Assembly (NCBI RefSeq): GCF_029269835.1
Contig: NZ_JARJBB010000018.1
Coordinates: forward strand, 1-64,000
Length of the DNA stretch: 64,000 bases
Reading direction: 5' to 3'
DNA from: Streptomyces tropicalis
GTDB lineage: Bacteria > Actinomycetota > Actinomycetes > Streptomycetales > Streptomycetaceae
In this document: piece after piece, positions 44,907-53,000 of the stretch
Layout of the letters: each line of letters opens with the position of its first letter
Position numbering within the stretch: position 1 is the stretch's first letter
The notes under the pieces: generated by a model
The model's database searches: none
The model's input: only the letters and a program-made list of their open reading frames with translations
Told to the model about the DNA's origin: nothing
Translations under genes and position numbers: made by a program

Positions 44907-45380
44907 ATGACGGACGACACACGCGGTACCGCGGCGCACGACCCGGCACAGGACGCCCTGCTCGGACTGCTCTCCGAGGGGAACGGCGGGGTGCTCGTCA
45001 CTCTCAAGCGGGACGGGCGGCCCCAGCTGTCCAACGTCGTGCACGCCTGGGACCCGGACGAGCGCATCCTGCGGGTGTCGCTCACCGACGACCGCGCCAA
45101 GACCCGGAACCTGCGCCGCGACCCGCGCGCCTCCTACCACGTCACCAGCCCCGACCGGCGCGCCTACACCGTCGCCGAGGGCACCGCCCACCTCACGCCC
45201 GTCGCGGGCGACCCGTACGACGACACCGTCGAGGAACTCGTCCGCCTCTACCGCGCCGTCATCGGCGAGCACCCCGACTGGGACGACTACCGCGCGGCCA
45301 TGGTGCGCGACCGCCGCCTGGTGCTGCGGCTGAAGGTCGACCGCGCCTACGGCATCCCGAGCGGTCCGGGCGAGGGGTGA
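44907..45380 (+). CDS. PPOX-class flavin/F420-dependent oxidoreductase
   Basis: A 157-residue split-barrel protein: LLGLLSEGNGGVLVTLKRDGRPQLS at the start, ILRVSLTDDRAKTRNLRRDPRAS in the centre and VEGTAHLTPVAGDPYDD-like strands after it (read AEGTAHLTPVAG). The pattern is that of TIGR03618-type enzymes, which in actinobacteria usually use F420. Substrate unknown. The 3' end overlaps the opposite NAD-dependent dehydrogenase by 34 bases. Confidence 0.85.
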   Translation: MTDDTRGTAAHDPAQDALLGLLSEGNGGVLVTLKRDGRPQLSNVVHAWDPDERILRVSLTDDRAKTRNLRRDPRASYHVTSPDRRAYTVAEGTAHLTPVAGDPYDDTVEELVRLYRAVIGEHPDWDDYRAAMVRDRRLVLRLKVDRAYGIPSGPGEG

Positions 45381-46264
45381 CGTTCCTCGGCCTGCGCCGT
45401 CGTACGGGACTCGATCGCCCGCAGTACCGCCACCATGTCCTCGCCGCCGTGCCCGAGGGCCACCGTCTCCCGGTACAGGGCGTGGCACACGTCCAGCAGC
45501 GGTGAGGCGGTGCCGGACGCGCGGGCGGCCTCGGCGATGAGCCGGTTGTTCTTCAGCACGTCCAGCGCCGCCGCCTGCACCGCGAAGTCCCCGGCGAGCA
45601 GCTTGGGCGCCTTCGTGCGGGAGACCGCGCTGGCCATCGGGCCCGCGCCCAGCACGTCCAGGAACAGACGCCGGTCCAGACCCTGCCGGCCGGCGAAGTG
45701 GTACGCCTCGGTCAGCCCGGTCACCAGCGTGATCAGGAACAGGTTCACCGACAGCTTGGTCAGCAGCGCGTGCGGGGCGGGCCCGCACCGGAACACCTCC
45801 CGGCACATCGGGGCGAGCAGCGGCCGTACCCGGTCCACGGCCGTGTCCTCCCCGGCCAGCATGGCCACCAGGTCGCCCTGCTCCGCCGGGACGCGGGAGC
45901 CGGAGACCGGCGCCTCGACGTAACTCCCGCCCGCCGCGCGGACCTCCGCCTCCAGGCCGCGTGAGTACTCCGGCGCGGTCGTGCCCATCGGGACGACGAC
46001 CCGGCCGGCGACCCGCCCGGCGAAGGCCGGGGTGCCACGGCCCAGTACGGCGTCGAGCGCCGGGCCGTCGGTGAGCATCAGCAGCACCACGTCCGCGCGG
46101 GCGAACACCTCGCCCGGGTCCGCCGCCACCGCGGCGCCGGCCACCCGCAGCGGGGCGGCGCGCTCCGCCGTGCGGTTCCACACGACCAGGGGAGTGCCGG
46201 CCCGGGCCAGGCGGAGCGCCATGGGCTGCCCCATGACTCCGAGACCGATGAATCCGACGTGCAC
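45347..46264 (-). CDS. NAD(P)-dependent 3-hydroxyisobutyrate-dehydrogenase-family oxidoreductase
   Basis: The NAD-binding start is HVGFIGLGVMGQPMALRLARAG. The substrate motif VEAPVSGSR and the catalytic lysine in LLTKLSVNLFL are present, followed by the helical C-terminal domain ending HGGEDMVAVLRAIE. Members reduce or oxidise beta-hydroxy acids. GTG 46264 has GGAGGG upstream. It diverges from a TetR gene, and two copies of one palindrome lie between them, so it is almost certainly controlled by that regulator. Confidence 0.9.
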   Translation of the reverse strand: MHVGFIGLGVMGQPMALRLARAGTPLVVWNRTAERAAPLRVAGAAVAADPGEVFARADVVLLMLTDGPALDAVLGRGTPAFAGRVAGRVVVPMGTTAPEYSRGLEAEVRAAGGSYVEAPVSGSRVPAEQGDLVAMLAGEDTAVDRVRPLLAPMCREVFRCGPAPHALLTKLSVNLFLITLVTGLTEAYHFAGRQGLDRRLFLDVLGAGPMASAVSRTKAPKLLAGDFAVQAAALDVLKNNRLIAEAARASGTASPLLDVCHALYRETVALGHGGEDMVAVLRAIESRTTAQAEERHPSPGPLGMP

Positions 46265-46291
46265 GCGGGACCGCCCTCCACCCGGAACGGA

Positions 46292-46334
46292 CTATGACAC
46301 CGGTCATAGTAGCGCTGTTCATGACGACGGTCAT
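46292..46334. promoter_or_regulatory. Two TetR-type operators between divergent genes
   Basis: CTATGACACCGGTCATAG at 46292-46309 has seven-base perfect arms around ACCG. A second copy, ATGAC-GACG-GTCAT at 46321-46334, repeats the arms with the same spacing and shares the following AG. Their centres are 27 bases apart. Placement between the dehydrogenase and the TetR gene implies binding by that TetR and control of both genes. Confidence 0.78.
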
Positions 46335-46422
46335 AGGCTGGCGGCCGGAACGACGACCGTGACCGGCACGAAGGCAGGTGCCGGGACGGACCGGGACCGG
46401 GACGGACGCCGGGAGGCCGAGG

Positions 46423-47019
46423 ATGACGACGGAGTCCCAGCGGGGACCACGGGAGCGGATGGTCTTCAGCGCCGCCCAGCTCATCCGGCGCGACGGCGTG
46501 GGTGCGACCGGCATGCGGGACGTGGCCGCCCACGCCGGGGCGCCCCGCGGATCGCTCCAGCACTACTTCCCCGGCGGCAAGGAGCAACTGGTCGGCGAGG
46601 CCGTCGCCTGGGCCGGGCGGTACGCGGGCCGACGGGTCGCCCGCTTCCTGGCGGGGCTGGACGAGCCGACGCCCGGCGGCCTGTTCGCCGCGATGGTGCG
46701 GCAGTGGACCGACGAGTGCGAGGCACAGGGGTTCACGGCCGGCTGCCCGGTCGCCGCGGCGACCGTCGACGCCTCCTCGGCCGGTGCCTCCACCCGGGAG
46801 AACGCGGCCGCCGCCTTCGCGGCCTGGCGCGGGCCGGTCGCCGAGGCCCTCGCCGGCATGGGCGTCCCGGCCGACCGCGCGGCGTCCCTGGCCACCCTGA
46901 TGATCAGCGCGCTGGAGGGCGCCCTGCTCATGGCCCGCGCCGAACGCGACACCCGCGCCCTGACGACCGTCGTCCGCGAACTGGGCCCCCTGCTGGACGC
47001 GGCGGTCCCCGCCTCCTGA
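46423..47019 (+). CDS. TetR-family transcriptional regulator
   Basis: A helix-turn-helix is seen at about residues 10-57: MVFSAAQLIRRDGVGATGMR, then VAAHAGAPRGSLQHYFPGGKEQL, a close match to the TetR consensus. The C-terminal ligand domain is of the YxaF/LmrA type, with FTAGCPVAAATVDAS and LEGALLMARAERDTRAL. GGGAGG upstream supports ATG 46423. It faces the dehydrogenase gene across two matching operators, which it likely represses together with itself until a small ligand binds. Confidence 0.9.
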   Translation: MTTESQRGPRERMVFSAAQLIRRDGVGATGMRDVAAHAGAPRGSLQHYFPGGKEQLVGEAVAWAGRYAGRRVARFLAGLDEPTPGGLFAAMVRQWTDECEAQGFTAGCPVAAATVDASSAGASTRENAAAAFAAWRGPVAEALAGMGVPADRAASLATLMISALEGALLMARAERDTRALTTVVRELGPLLDAAVPAS

Positions 47020-47146
47020 CTCCGGCGGACCCGCACGGCACCACCTGCTCCGGCGCCCGGCCCGCCGCCGAGCGCCGGCTGCTGCCGCGAGGGACCCCGC
47101 CCGGACCGCCCTGCTCCTGACCGCGCCGGTCCGCCGCATGCGCGGA

Positions 47147-47177
47147 GGCCGGGGTGCGCTGCGGGCGCACCCCGGCC
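47147..47177 (+). terminator. Terminator of the TetR gene
   Basis: Thirteen-base perfect arms (GGCCGGGGTGCGC and complement) with loop TGCGG, 127 bases past the TetR stop. Confidence 0.75.
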
Positions 47178-47212
47178 CCGGGGTTCCGGACGCGCCGCCG
47201 CGGGCGGCCGGT

Positions 47213-47247
47213 CGCGGTGCGGTGCGGCGGGGCCGCACCGCACCGCG
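47213..47247 (-). terminator. Terminator of the pentose-phosphate operon
   Basis: Sixteen-base perfect arms (CGCGGTGCGGTGCGGC and complement) with a three-base loop end three bases before the minus-strand stop at 47251. It closes the tkt-to-phosphatase transcript and stands tail to tail with the TetR terminator. Confidence 0.8.
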
Positions 47248-47250
47248 CGG

Positions 47251-47853
47251 TCACGCGGACCGCGGGCGGATGTTCCACTCGGCGACGACGGGCCGCCCGT
47301 GCTCGGTCGACAGCCGGCCGACCGTGGCGGTGGAGAGCTGGAACAGGCGCCCCTCGGCGGGCGGCAGCCCCAGCCGGCGGGCGGTCAGCACCCGCAGGAC
47401 GTGGCCGTGCGCGAAGAGCAGCACGTCTCCGGCGTCCTCCGCGAGGGCGGCGTCGGCACGGGCCAGCACCCGGTCCACGCGCCGCCCCACGTCGGCCGCC
47501 GACTCGCCGGGGCTGCCGTCCCCGGACGCCGGTGTCCCGTCGGTCCACAGGTCCCAGCCGGGGCGGGAGCGGTGGATGTCCGGCGTGGTGATGCCCTCGT
47601 AGGCGCCGTAGTCCCACTCGTGCAGGTCGGCGTCCGGCAGCGGGCCGGTGACGCCCGCGAGTTCGGCGGTGCGCACGGCCCGCGCGAGCGGGCTGGTGAG
47701 CACCAGGGCGAAGCTCCTGCCGGCGAGCAGCGGGGCGAGGGACTTGGCCTGCTCCTCGCCGTGCTCGGTGAGGGGCAGGTCGGTCCGGCTGGTGTGCTGT
47801 CCCGACCTGCTCCACTCCGTCTCGCCGTGACGGACCAGCAGCAGGTCTCCCAC
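47251..47853 (-). CDS. Histidine phosphatase family protein
   Basis: A 200-residue phosphoglycerate-mutase-like protein: the catalytic histidine is in LLLVRHGETEWS, the second arginine in LVLTSPLARAVRTAE, and the second histidine in LLFAHGHVLRV. The Glu proton donor lies in DADLHEWDYGAYEG. GTG 47853 has AAGGA upstream and starts five bases after the gnd stop. As the last gene of a pentose-phosphate operon, it may dephosphorylate a sugar phosphate and limit pool size. Confidence 0.88.
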   Translation of the reverse strand: MGDLLLVRHGETEWSRSGQHTSRTDLPLTEHGEEQAKSLAPLLAGRSFALVLTSPLARAVRTAELAGVTGPLPDADLHEWDYGAYEGITTPDIHRSRPGWDLWTDGTPASGDGSPGESAADVGRRVDRVLARADAALAEDAGDVLLFAHGHVLRVLTARRLGLPPAEGRLFQLSTATVGRLSTEHGRPVVAEWNIRPRSA

Positions 47854-47858
47854 GGTGA

Positions 47859-48743
47859 TCAGTCCTTCTGCGCGGATTCGACGGCGTGGCCGCCGAACTG
47901 GTTGCGCAGCGCGGCGATCATCTTCATCTGCGGCGAGTCCTCCTGGCGGGAGGCGAACCGCGCGAAGAGCGAGGCCGTGATCGCCGGCAGCGGCACGGCG
48001 TTGTCGATGGCGGCCTCGACGGTCCACCGGCCCTCGCCGGAGTCCTCGGCGAAGCCGCGCAGCTCGCCCAGGTGCTCGTCCTCGTCGAGGGCGTTGACCG
48101 CGAGGTCGAGCAGCCAGGAACGGATGACGGTGCCCTCCTGCCAGGAGCGGAAGACCTCGCGGACGTTGTCCACGGAGTCGACCTTCTCCAGCAGCTCCCA
48201 GCCCTCGGCGTAGGCCTGCATCATCGCGTACTCGATGCCGTTGTGGACCATCTTCGCGAAGTGGCCCGCACCGACCCGGCCCGCGTGGACGTAGCCGTAG
48301 GGGCCCTCGGGCTTGAGCGCCTCGAAGATCGGCTGGAGGCGGTCGACGTGCTCCTTGTCGCCGCCGACCATCAGGGCGTAGCCGTTCTTCAGGCCCCAGA
48401 CGCCGCCGGAGACGCCGGCGTCGACGAAGCCGATCCGCTTGATGCCCAGCTCGGCCGCGTGCTTCTCGTCGTCCGTCCAGCGGGAGTTGCCGCCGTCGAC
48501 GACGGTGTCGCCCGGCTGGAGGAGGTCCTTCAGCTCGTCGACGACGGTCTGGGTGATGGTGCCGGCCGGCACCATCACCCACACCACGCGGGGGGCCTCC
48601 AGCTTCTCGACCAGTTCGGCGAGGCTGCTGACGTCGGAGAGCTCGGGGTTGCGGTCGTAGCCGATGACGGTGTGGCCGGCGTTGCGGATGCGCTCGCGCA
48701 TGTTCCCGCCCATCTTGCCGAGCCCGACGAGACCGATCTGCAT
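47859..48743 (-). CDS. gnd: 6-phosphogluconate dehydrogenase, short form, decarboxylating
   Basis: The 294-residue protein has QIGLVGLGKMGGNM for the coenzyme, then VDGGNSRWTDD, FVDAGVSGGVWGLKNGY and the catalytic lysine and asparagine in GAGHFAKMVHNGIEY. The short, roughly 300-residue form is usual in actinobacteria. It converts 6-phosphogluconate to ribulose 5-phosphate with release of carbon dioxide and gain of NAD(P)H. The gene starts six bases after the pgi stop codon in the same operon. Confidence 0.95.
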   Translation of the reverse strand: MQIGLVGLGKMGGNMRERIRNAGHTVIGYDRNPELSDVSSLAELVEKLEAPRVVWVMVPAGTITQTVVDELKDLLQPGDTVVDGGNSRWTDDEKHAAELGIKRIGFVDAGVSGGVWGLKNGYALMVGGDKEHVDRLQPIFEALKPEGPYGYVHAGRVGAGHFAKMVHNGIEYAMMQAYAEGWELLEKVDSVDNVREVFRSWQEGTVIRSWLLDLAVNALDEDEHLGELRGFAEDSGEGRWTVEAAIDNAVPLPAITASLFARFASRQEDSPQMKMIAALRNQFGGHAVESAQKD

Positions 48744-48749
48744 GTCAGT

Positions 48750-50396
48750 TCACTTCCTAAGCGTGCGGTAGGCGGTGACGAGGGCCTGGGTGGAGGGGTC
48801 GAGGCCGGGGACGTCGGTGCCCTGGGTCAGGGCGGGTTCGACGCGTTTGGCGAGGACCTTGCCCAGCTCCACGCCCCACTGGTCGAAGGAGTCGATGTTC
48901 CACACCGCGCCCTGCACGAACACCTTGTGCTCGTACAGCGCGACGAGCTGGCCGAGGACCGACGGCGTCAGCCCCGCCGCCAGGACCGTGGTGGTGGGAT
49001 GGTTGCCCCGGAACGTCTTGTGCGCGATCAGTTCCTCGGGCACACCCTCGGCCCTGACCTCCTCGGGCGTCCTGCCGAAGGCCAGCGCCTGCGTCTGCGC
49101 GAAGAAGTTCGCCATCAGCAGGTCGTGCTGCGCCGCCAACTCCCCGCCCAGCTCACCGACCGGATTGGCGAAACCGACGAAGTCCGCCGGGATCAGCTTG
49201 GTGCCCTGATGGATCAGCTGGTAGTAGGCGTGCTGCCCGTTCGTGCCCGGCGTGCCCCACACCACCGGACCCGTCTGCCAGTCCACCGGCCGCCCGTCAC
49301 GCTGCACCGACTTGCCGTTGGACTCCATGTCCAACTGCTGCAGATACGCCGTGAACTTCGACAGGTAGTGCGAGTACGGCAGCACCGCATGCGTCTGCGC
49401 GTCGAAGAAGTTGCCGTACCAGATCCCCAGCAGCCCCAGGACCAACGGCGCGTTCGCCTCCGCCGGCGCCGTGCGGAAGTGCTCGTCCACCACCCGGAAC
49501 CCCTCCAGCATCTCCCCGAACGCCTCCGGACCGATCGCGATCATCAGCGACAGCCCGATCGCCGAGTCGAAGGAGTACCGCCCCCCGACCCAGTCCCAGA
49601 ACTCGAACATGTTGTCCGCGTCGATCCCGAACGCCGTCACCTCCTGCGCGTTCGTCGACAGCGCCACGAAATGCCTCGCGACCGCCTTCTCGTCCCCGCC
49701 CAGACCCGCCAGCAGCCACGACCGCGCCGACGTGGCATTGGTGACCGTCTCGATCGTCGTGAACGTCTTCGACGCCACCACGAACAACGTCTCGGCCGGA
49801 TCCAGGTCCCGCGTCGCCTCGTGCAGATCTGCTCCGTCCACGTTCGACACGAAACGCACCGTCATGTCCCGGTCCGTGAACGCCCGCAACGCCTCATAGG
49901 CCATCGCCGGACCCAGATCCGATCCACCGATGCCGATGTTCACCACATTGCGGATCCGGCGCCCGGTGTGACCCGTCCACGCGCCCGAACGCACCCGCTC
50001 CGCGAAATCGGCCATCCTCCCCAGCACCGCACGGACCTCGGGGACCACATTGCGCCCGTCGACCTCCACCACCGCGTCCGGCGCCGCCCGCAACGCCGTG
50101 TGCAGCACCGCCCGCCGCTCGGTGACGTTGATCCGCTCACCACGGAACATCGCGTCCCGCAGCCCGAACACATCCGTCGCCACCGCCAGTTCCCGCAGCA
50201 ACGCCAACGTCTCGTCGGTCACCAGATGCTTGGAGTAGTCGATCAGCAGATCACCCACCCGCACCGTCAGGCGCTCCGCGCGGCCGGGGTCCGCGGCGAA
50301 CAGCTCGCGCAGGCTCGGTTCGCGGAAGGCCTCGGCGCGGTGGTCCTTCAGGGCGGTCCACTCGGGCCGCCGGGTGAGTTCCGGGGTGTCGGACAT
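48750..50396 (-). CDS. pgi: Glucose-6-phosphate isomerase
   Basis: A full-length 548-residue enzyme: NIGIGGSDLGPAMAYEALRAF, FVVASKTFTTIETVTNA, WVGGRYSFDSAIGLSLMIAI, the signature-type QLDMESNGKS, and HQGTKLIPADF. It interconverts glucose 6-phosphate and fructose 6-phosphate. It starts one base after the opcA stop, so it belongs to the tkt-tal-zwf-opcA operon. A second copy elsewhere in the genome is common in Streptomyces. Confidence 0.96.
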   Translation of the reverse strand: MSDTPELTRRPEWTALKDHRAEAFREPSLRELFAADPGRAERLTVRVGDLLIDYSKHLVTDETLALLRELAVATDVFGLRDAMFRGERINVTERRAVLHTALRAAPDAVVEVDGRNVVPEVRAVLGRMADFAERVRSGAWTGHTGRRIRNVVNIGIGGSDLGPAMAYEALRAFTDRDMTVRFVSNVDGADLHEATRDLDPAETLFVVASKTFTTIETVTNATSARSWLLAGLGGDEKAVARHFVALSTNAQEVTAFGIDADNMFEFWDWVGGRYSFDSAIGLSLMIAIGPEAFGEMLEGFRVVDEHFRTAPAEANAPLVLGLLGIWYGNFFDAQTHAVLPYSHYLSKFTAYLQQLDMESNGKSVQRDGRPVDWQTGPVVWGTPGTNGQHAYYQLIHQGTKLIPADFVGFANPVGELGGELAAQHDLLMANFFAQTQALAFGRTPEEVRAEGVPEELIAHKTFRGNHPTTTVLAAGLTPSVLGQLVALYEHKVFVQGAVWNIDSFDQWGVELGKVLAKRVEPALTQGTDVPGLDPSTQALVTAYRTLRK

Positions 50397-50397
50397 G

Positions 50398-51324
50398 TCA
50401 GACGGTCTCCTTGGTGCCCTCGCCGCGCAGGGCGACGGCGTACATCTCGTCGGCGTCGAGGCGGCGCAGCTCCTCGGCGATGAGTTCGGAGGTGGAGCGC
50501 ACCTTCAGCGCGAGGGTGCGCGAGGGCTGGCCGGGCAGGCTGAGCGTGGCCAGGGGGCCCTCGGGCCGGTCGATGACGACCTCGCCGCCGGCGGTGCCGA
50601 GGCGGACCGCGGTGACGACCGGGCCGGCGGTCACGACGCGGTCGACCGTGACGCCCAGCCGGGCCTCCAGCCAGCGGGCCAGCAGCTCCGCGCTGGGGTT
50701 CTCGGCCTCGGCCTCCACGGCGGCCGAGGTCACCTTCGCGCGGGCCTGGTCCAGGGCCGCGGCGAGCATCGAGCGCCACGGGGTGAGCCGGGTCCAGGCG
50801 AGGTCGGTGTCGCCGGGGGCGTAGGAGCGGACGCGGGTCTGCAGGACCTCCAGCGGCCGCTCCACGGCGTACAGGTCGGTGATGCGGCGCTGGGCGAGGG
50901 TGCCCAGCGGATCCTTGGCCGGGTTCTCCGGCGCGTCCACCGGCCACCACACGACGACGGGGGCGTCGGGCAGCAGCAGCGGCAGCACCACGGAGTCGGC
51001 GTGGTCGGACACGTCGCCGTAGGTGCGCAGCACCACCGTCTCGCCGGTGCCGGCCTCGGAGCCCACCCGCACCTCGGCGTCGAGACGCGAGGAGGTGCGG
51101 TCCCGCAGGGTGCGGGCGTGCCGCTTGATGACCACCAGGGTCCGCGAGGGGTGCTCGCGGGACGCCTCCTCGGCGGCCTTCAGCGAGTCGTAGGCGTTCT
51201 CCTCGTCCGTGACGATCACCATCGTCAGGACCATGCCCACCGCGGGGGTGCCGATGGCGCGGCGGCCCTGCACCAGCGCCTTGTTGATCTTGCTTGCCGT
51301 GGTGTCGGTCAGGTCGATCTTCAT
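50398..51324 (-). CDS. opcA: Glucose-6-phosphate dehydrogenase assembly protein OpcA
   Basis: A 308-residue protein with the OpcA pattern: KIDLTDTTASKINKALVQ at the start, VLTMVIVTDEENAYDSLKAAEEASREHP, LPLLLPDAPVVVWWPVDAPENP and RRITDLYAVE. OpcA activates or assembles glucose-6-phosphate dehydrogenase in cyanobacteria and actinobacteria. It overlaps the zwf stop by four bases (ATGA), ensuring equal synthesis with its partner. ATG 51324 is fixed by this overlap. Confidence 0.95.
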   Translation of the reverse strand: MKIDLTDTTASKINKALVQGRRAIGTPAVGMVLTMVIVTDEENAYDSLKAAEEASREHPSRTLVVIKRHARTLRDRTSSRLDAEVRVGSEAGTGETVVLRTYGDVSDHADSVVLPLLLPDAPVVVWWPVDAPENPAKDPLGTLAQRRITDLYAVERPLEVLQTRVRSYAPGDTDLAWTRLTPWRSMLAAALDQARAKVTSAAVEAEAENPSAELLARWLEARLGVTVDRVVTAGPVVTAVRLGTAGGEVVIDRPEGPLATLSLPGQPSRTLALKVRSTSELIAEELRRLDADEMYAVALRGEGTKETV

Positions 51325-53000
51325 GGCCTGCGCCAGCTCCGTCCGTCTCGTGCGAGCATCTCGTCGGCCTCCCGCGGACCCCACGTGCCCGCGGGGTACT
51401 GCGCGGGACGGCCGTGCCCGTCCCAGTACTCCTCGATCGGGTCGAGGATCCTCCAGGACTGTTCCACCTCCTGGTGGCGGGGGAACAGGTTGGCGTCGCC
51501 CAGCAGCACGTCCAGGATGAGACGCTCGTACGCCTCCGGGCTGGACTCGGTGAACGACTCGCCGTAGGCGAAGTCCATCGACACGTCCCGCAGCTCCATC
51601 GACGTGCCCGGCACCTTGGAGCCGAACCGGACCGTCATGCCCTCGTCGGGCTGGACGCGGATGACGATGGCGTTCTCGCCCAGCTCCTCGGTGGCCTCGG
51701 CGTCGAAGGGGGAGTGCGGGGCGCGCTGGAAGACCACCGCGATCTCCGTCACCCGGCGCCCGAGCCGCTTGCCGGTGCGCAGGTAGAAGGGGACGCCCGC
51801 CCAGCGGCGGTTGTCGATCCCCAGCTTCACCGCGGCGTAGGTGTCGGTCTTCGACTTCTTGTCGATGCCGTCCTCGTCGAGGTAGCCGATGACCTTCTCG
51901 CCGCCCTGCCAGCCGTCCGCGTACTGCCCGCGCACGGTGTGGGCGCCCAGGTCCTCCGGCAGCCGCACCGACTTGAGCACCTTGAGCTTCTCGGTGAGCA
52001 GTGCCTCCCCGTCGAAGGCGATGGGCTCCTCCATCGCGGTCAGCGCCATCAGCTGGAGCAGGTGGTTCTGGATGACGTCCCGGGCTGCGCCGATGCCGTC
52101 GTAGTAGCCCGCGCGGCCGCCGATGCCGATGTCCTCGGCCATCGTGATCTGCACGTGGTCCACGAAGGACCGGTTCCAGATGGGCTCGTACATCTGGTTG
52201 GCGAAGCGCAGCGCCAGGATGTTCTGGACGGTCTCCTTGCCCAGGTAGTGGTCGATGCGGAAGACCTGCTCCGGATCGAACACCTCGTGCACGATCCGGT
52301 TCAGCTCAATGGCGCTGGCGAGGTCGTGGCCGAACGGCTTCTCGATGACCGCACGGCGCCAGGAGCCCTCCGGGCCGTCCGCCAGGCCGTGCTTCTTCAG
52401 CTGCTGCACGACCTTGGGGAAGAACTTCGGCGGCACGGACAGGTAGAAGGCGAAGTTGCCGCCGGTGCCGCGGGAGGCGTCCAGCTCGTCGACGGCCGCA
52501 CGCAGCTGCTTGAAGGCCGTGTCGTCGTCGAAGTCGCCGGGGATGAAGCGCATGCCCTCGGAGAGCTGCTGCCAGACCTCCTCGCGGAACGGCGTCCGCG
52601 CGTGCTCCTTGACCGCGTCGTGCACGACCTGGGCGAAGTCCTCGTGCTCCCAGTCGCGCCGGGCGAAGCCGACGAGCGAGAAGCCCGGCGGCAGCAGCCC
52701 GCGGTTGGCCAGGTCGTACACGGCCGGCATGAGCTTCTTGCGGGAGAGGTCGCCGGTGACCCCGAAGATGACCAGGCCGGAGGGGCCCGCGATCCTCGGC
52801 AGCCGGCGGTCCCGCGGATCCCGCAGGGGGTTGACCCAGTCGGGTGAACCGGGCTGCTCGGCGCCGCCCTTTACGACACCCGCGGCCGGCTTCCCGGCCG
52901 CTCCGGCCGCCGCGCCGGCGGGCGCCGCGGGGGCCGGAGCGCCGGAGCCGTCGGCCTCCGGCGCCCGCGCTGCCGTCGCCTCGGCAGGCTTCTTCGTCAT
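51321..53000 (-). CDS. zwf: Glucose-6-phosphate 1-dehydrogenase
   Basis: The enzyme core starts near residue 75 with VIFGVTGDLSRKKLMPAVY; the active-site RIDHYLGKETVQN and the substrate lysine in VIEKPFGHD follow. Before it is an Ala/Pro-rich extension of about 50 residues (APAPAAPAGAAAGAAGKPAA) that has no counterpart in most Zwf proteins and is probably disordered. It oxidises glucose 6-phosphate, entering the pentose-phosphate pathway. ATG 53000 overlaps the tal stop by four bases. With opcA downstream it forms the oxidative branch. Confidence 0.95.
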   Translation of the reverse strand: MTKKPAEATAARAPEADGSGAPAPAAPAGAAAGAAGKPAAGVVKGGAEQPGSPDWVNPLRDPRDRRLPRIAGPSGLVIFGVTGDLSRKKLMPAVYDLANRGLLPPGFSLVGFARRDWEHEDFAQVVHDAVKEHARTPFREEVWQQLSEGMRFIPGDFDDDTAFKQLRAAVDELDASRGTGGNFAFYLSVPPKFFPKVVQQLKKHGLADGPEGSWRRAVIEKPFGHDLASAIELNRIVHEVFDPEQVFRIDHYLGKETVQNILALRFANQMYEPIWNRSFVDHVQITMAEDIGIGGRAGYYDGIGAARDVIQNHLLQLMALTAMEEPIAFDGEALLTEKLKVLKSVRLPEDLGAHTVRGQYADGWQGGEKVIGYLDEDGIDKKSKTDTYAAVKLGIDNRRWAGVPFYLRTGKRLGRRVTEIAVVFQRAPHSPFDAEATEELGENAIVIRVQPDEGMTVRFGSKVPGTSMELRDVSMDFAYGESFTESSPEAYERLILDVLLGDANLFPRHQEVEQSWRILDPIEEYWDGHGRPAQYPAGTWGPREADEMLARDGRSWRRP

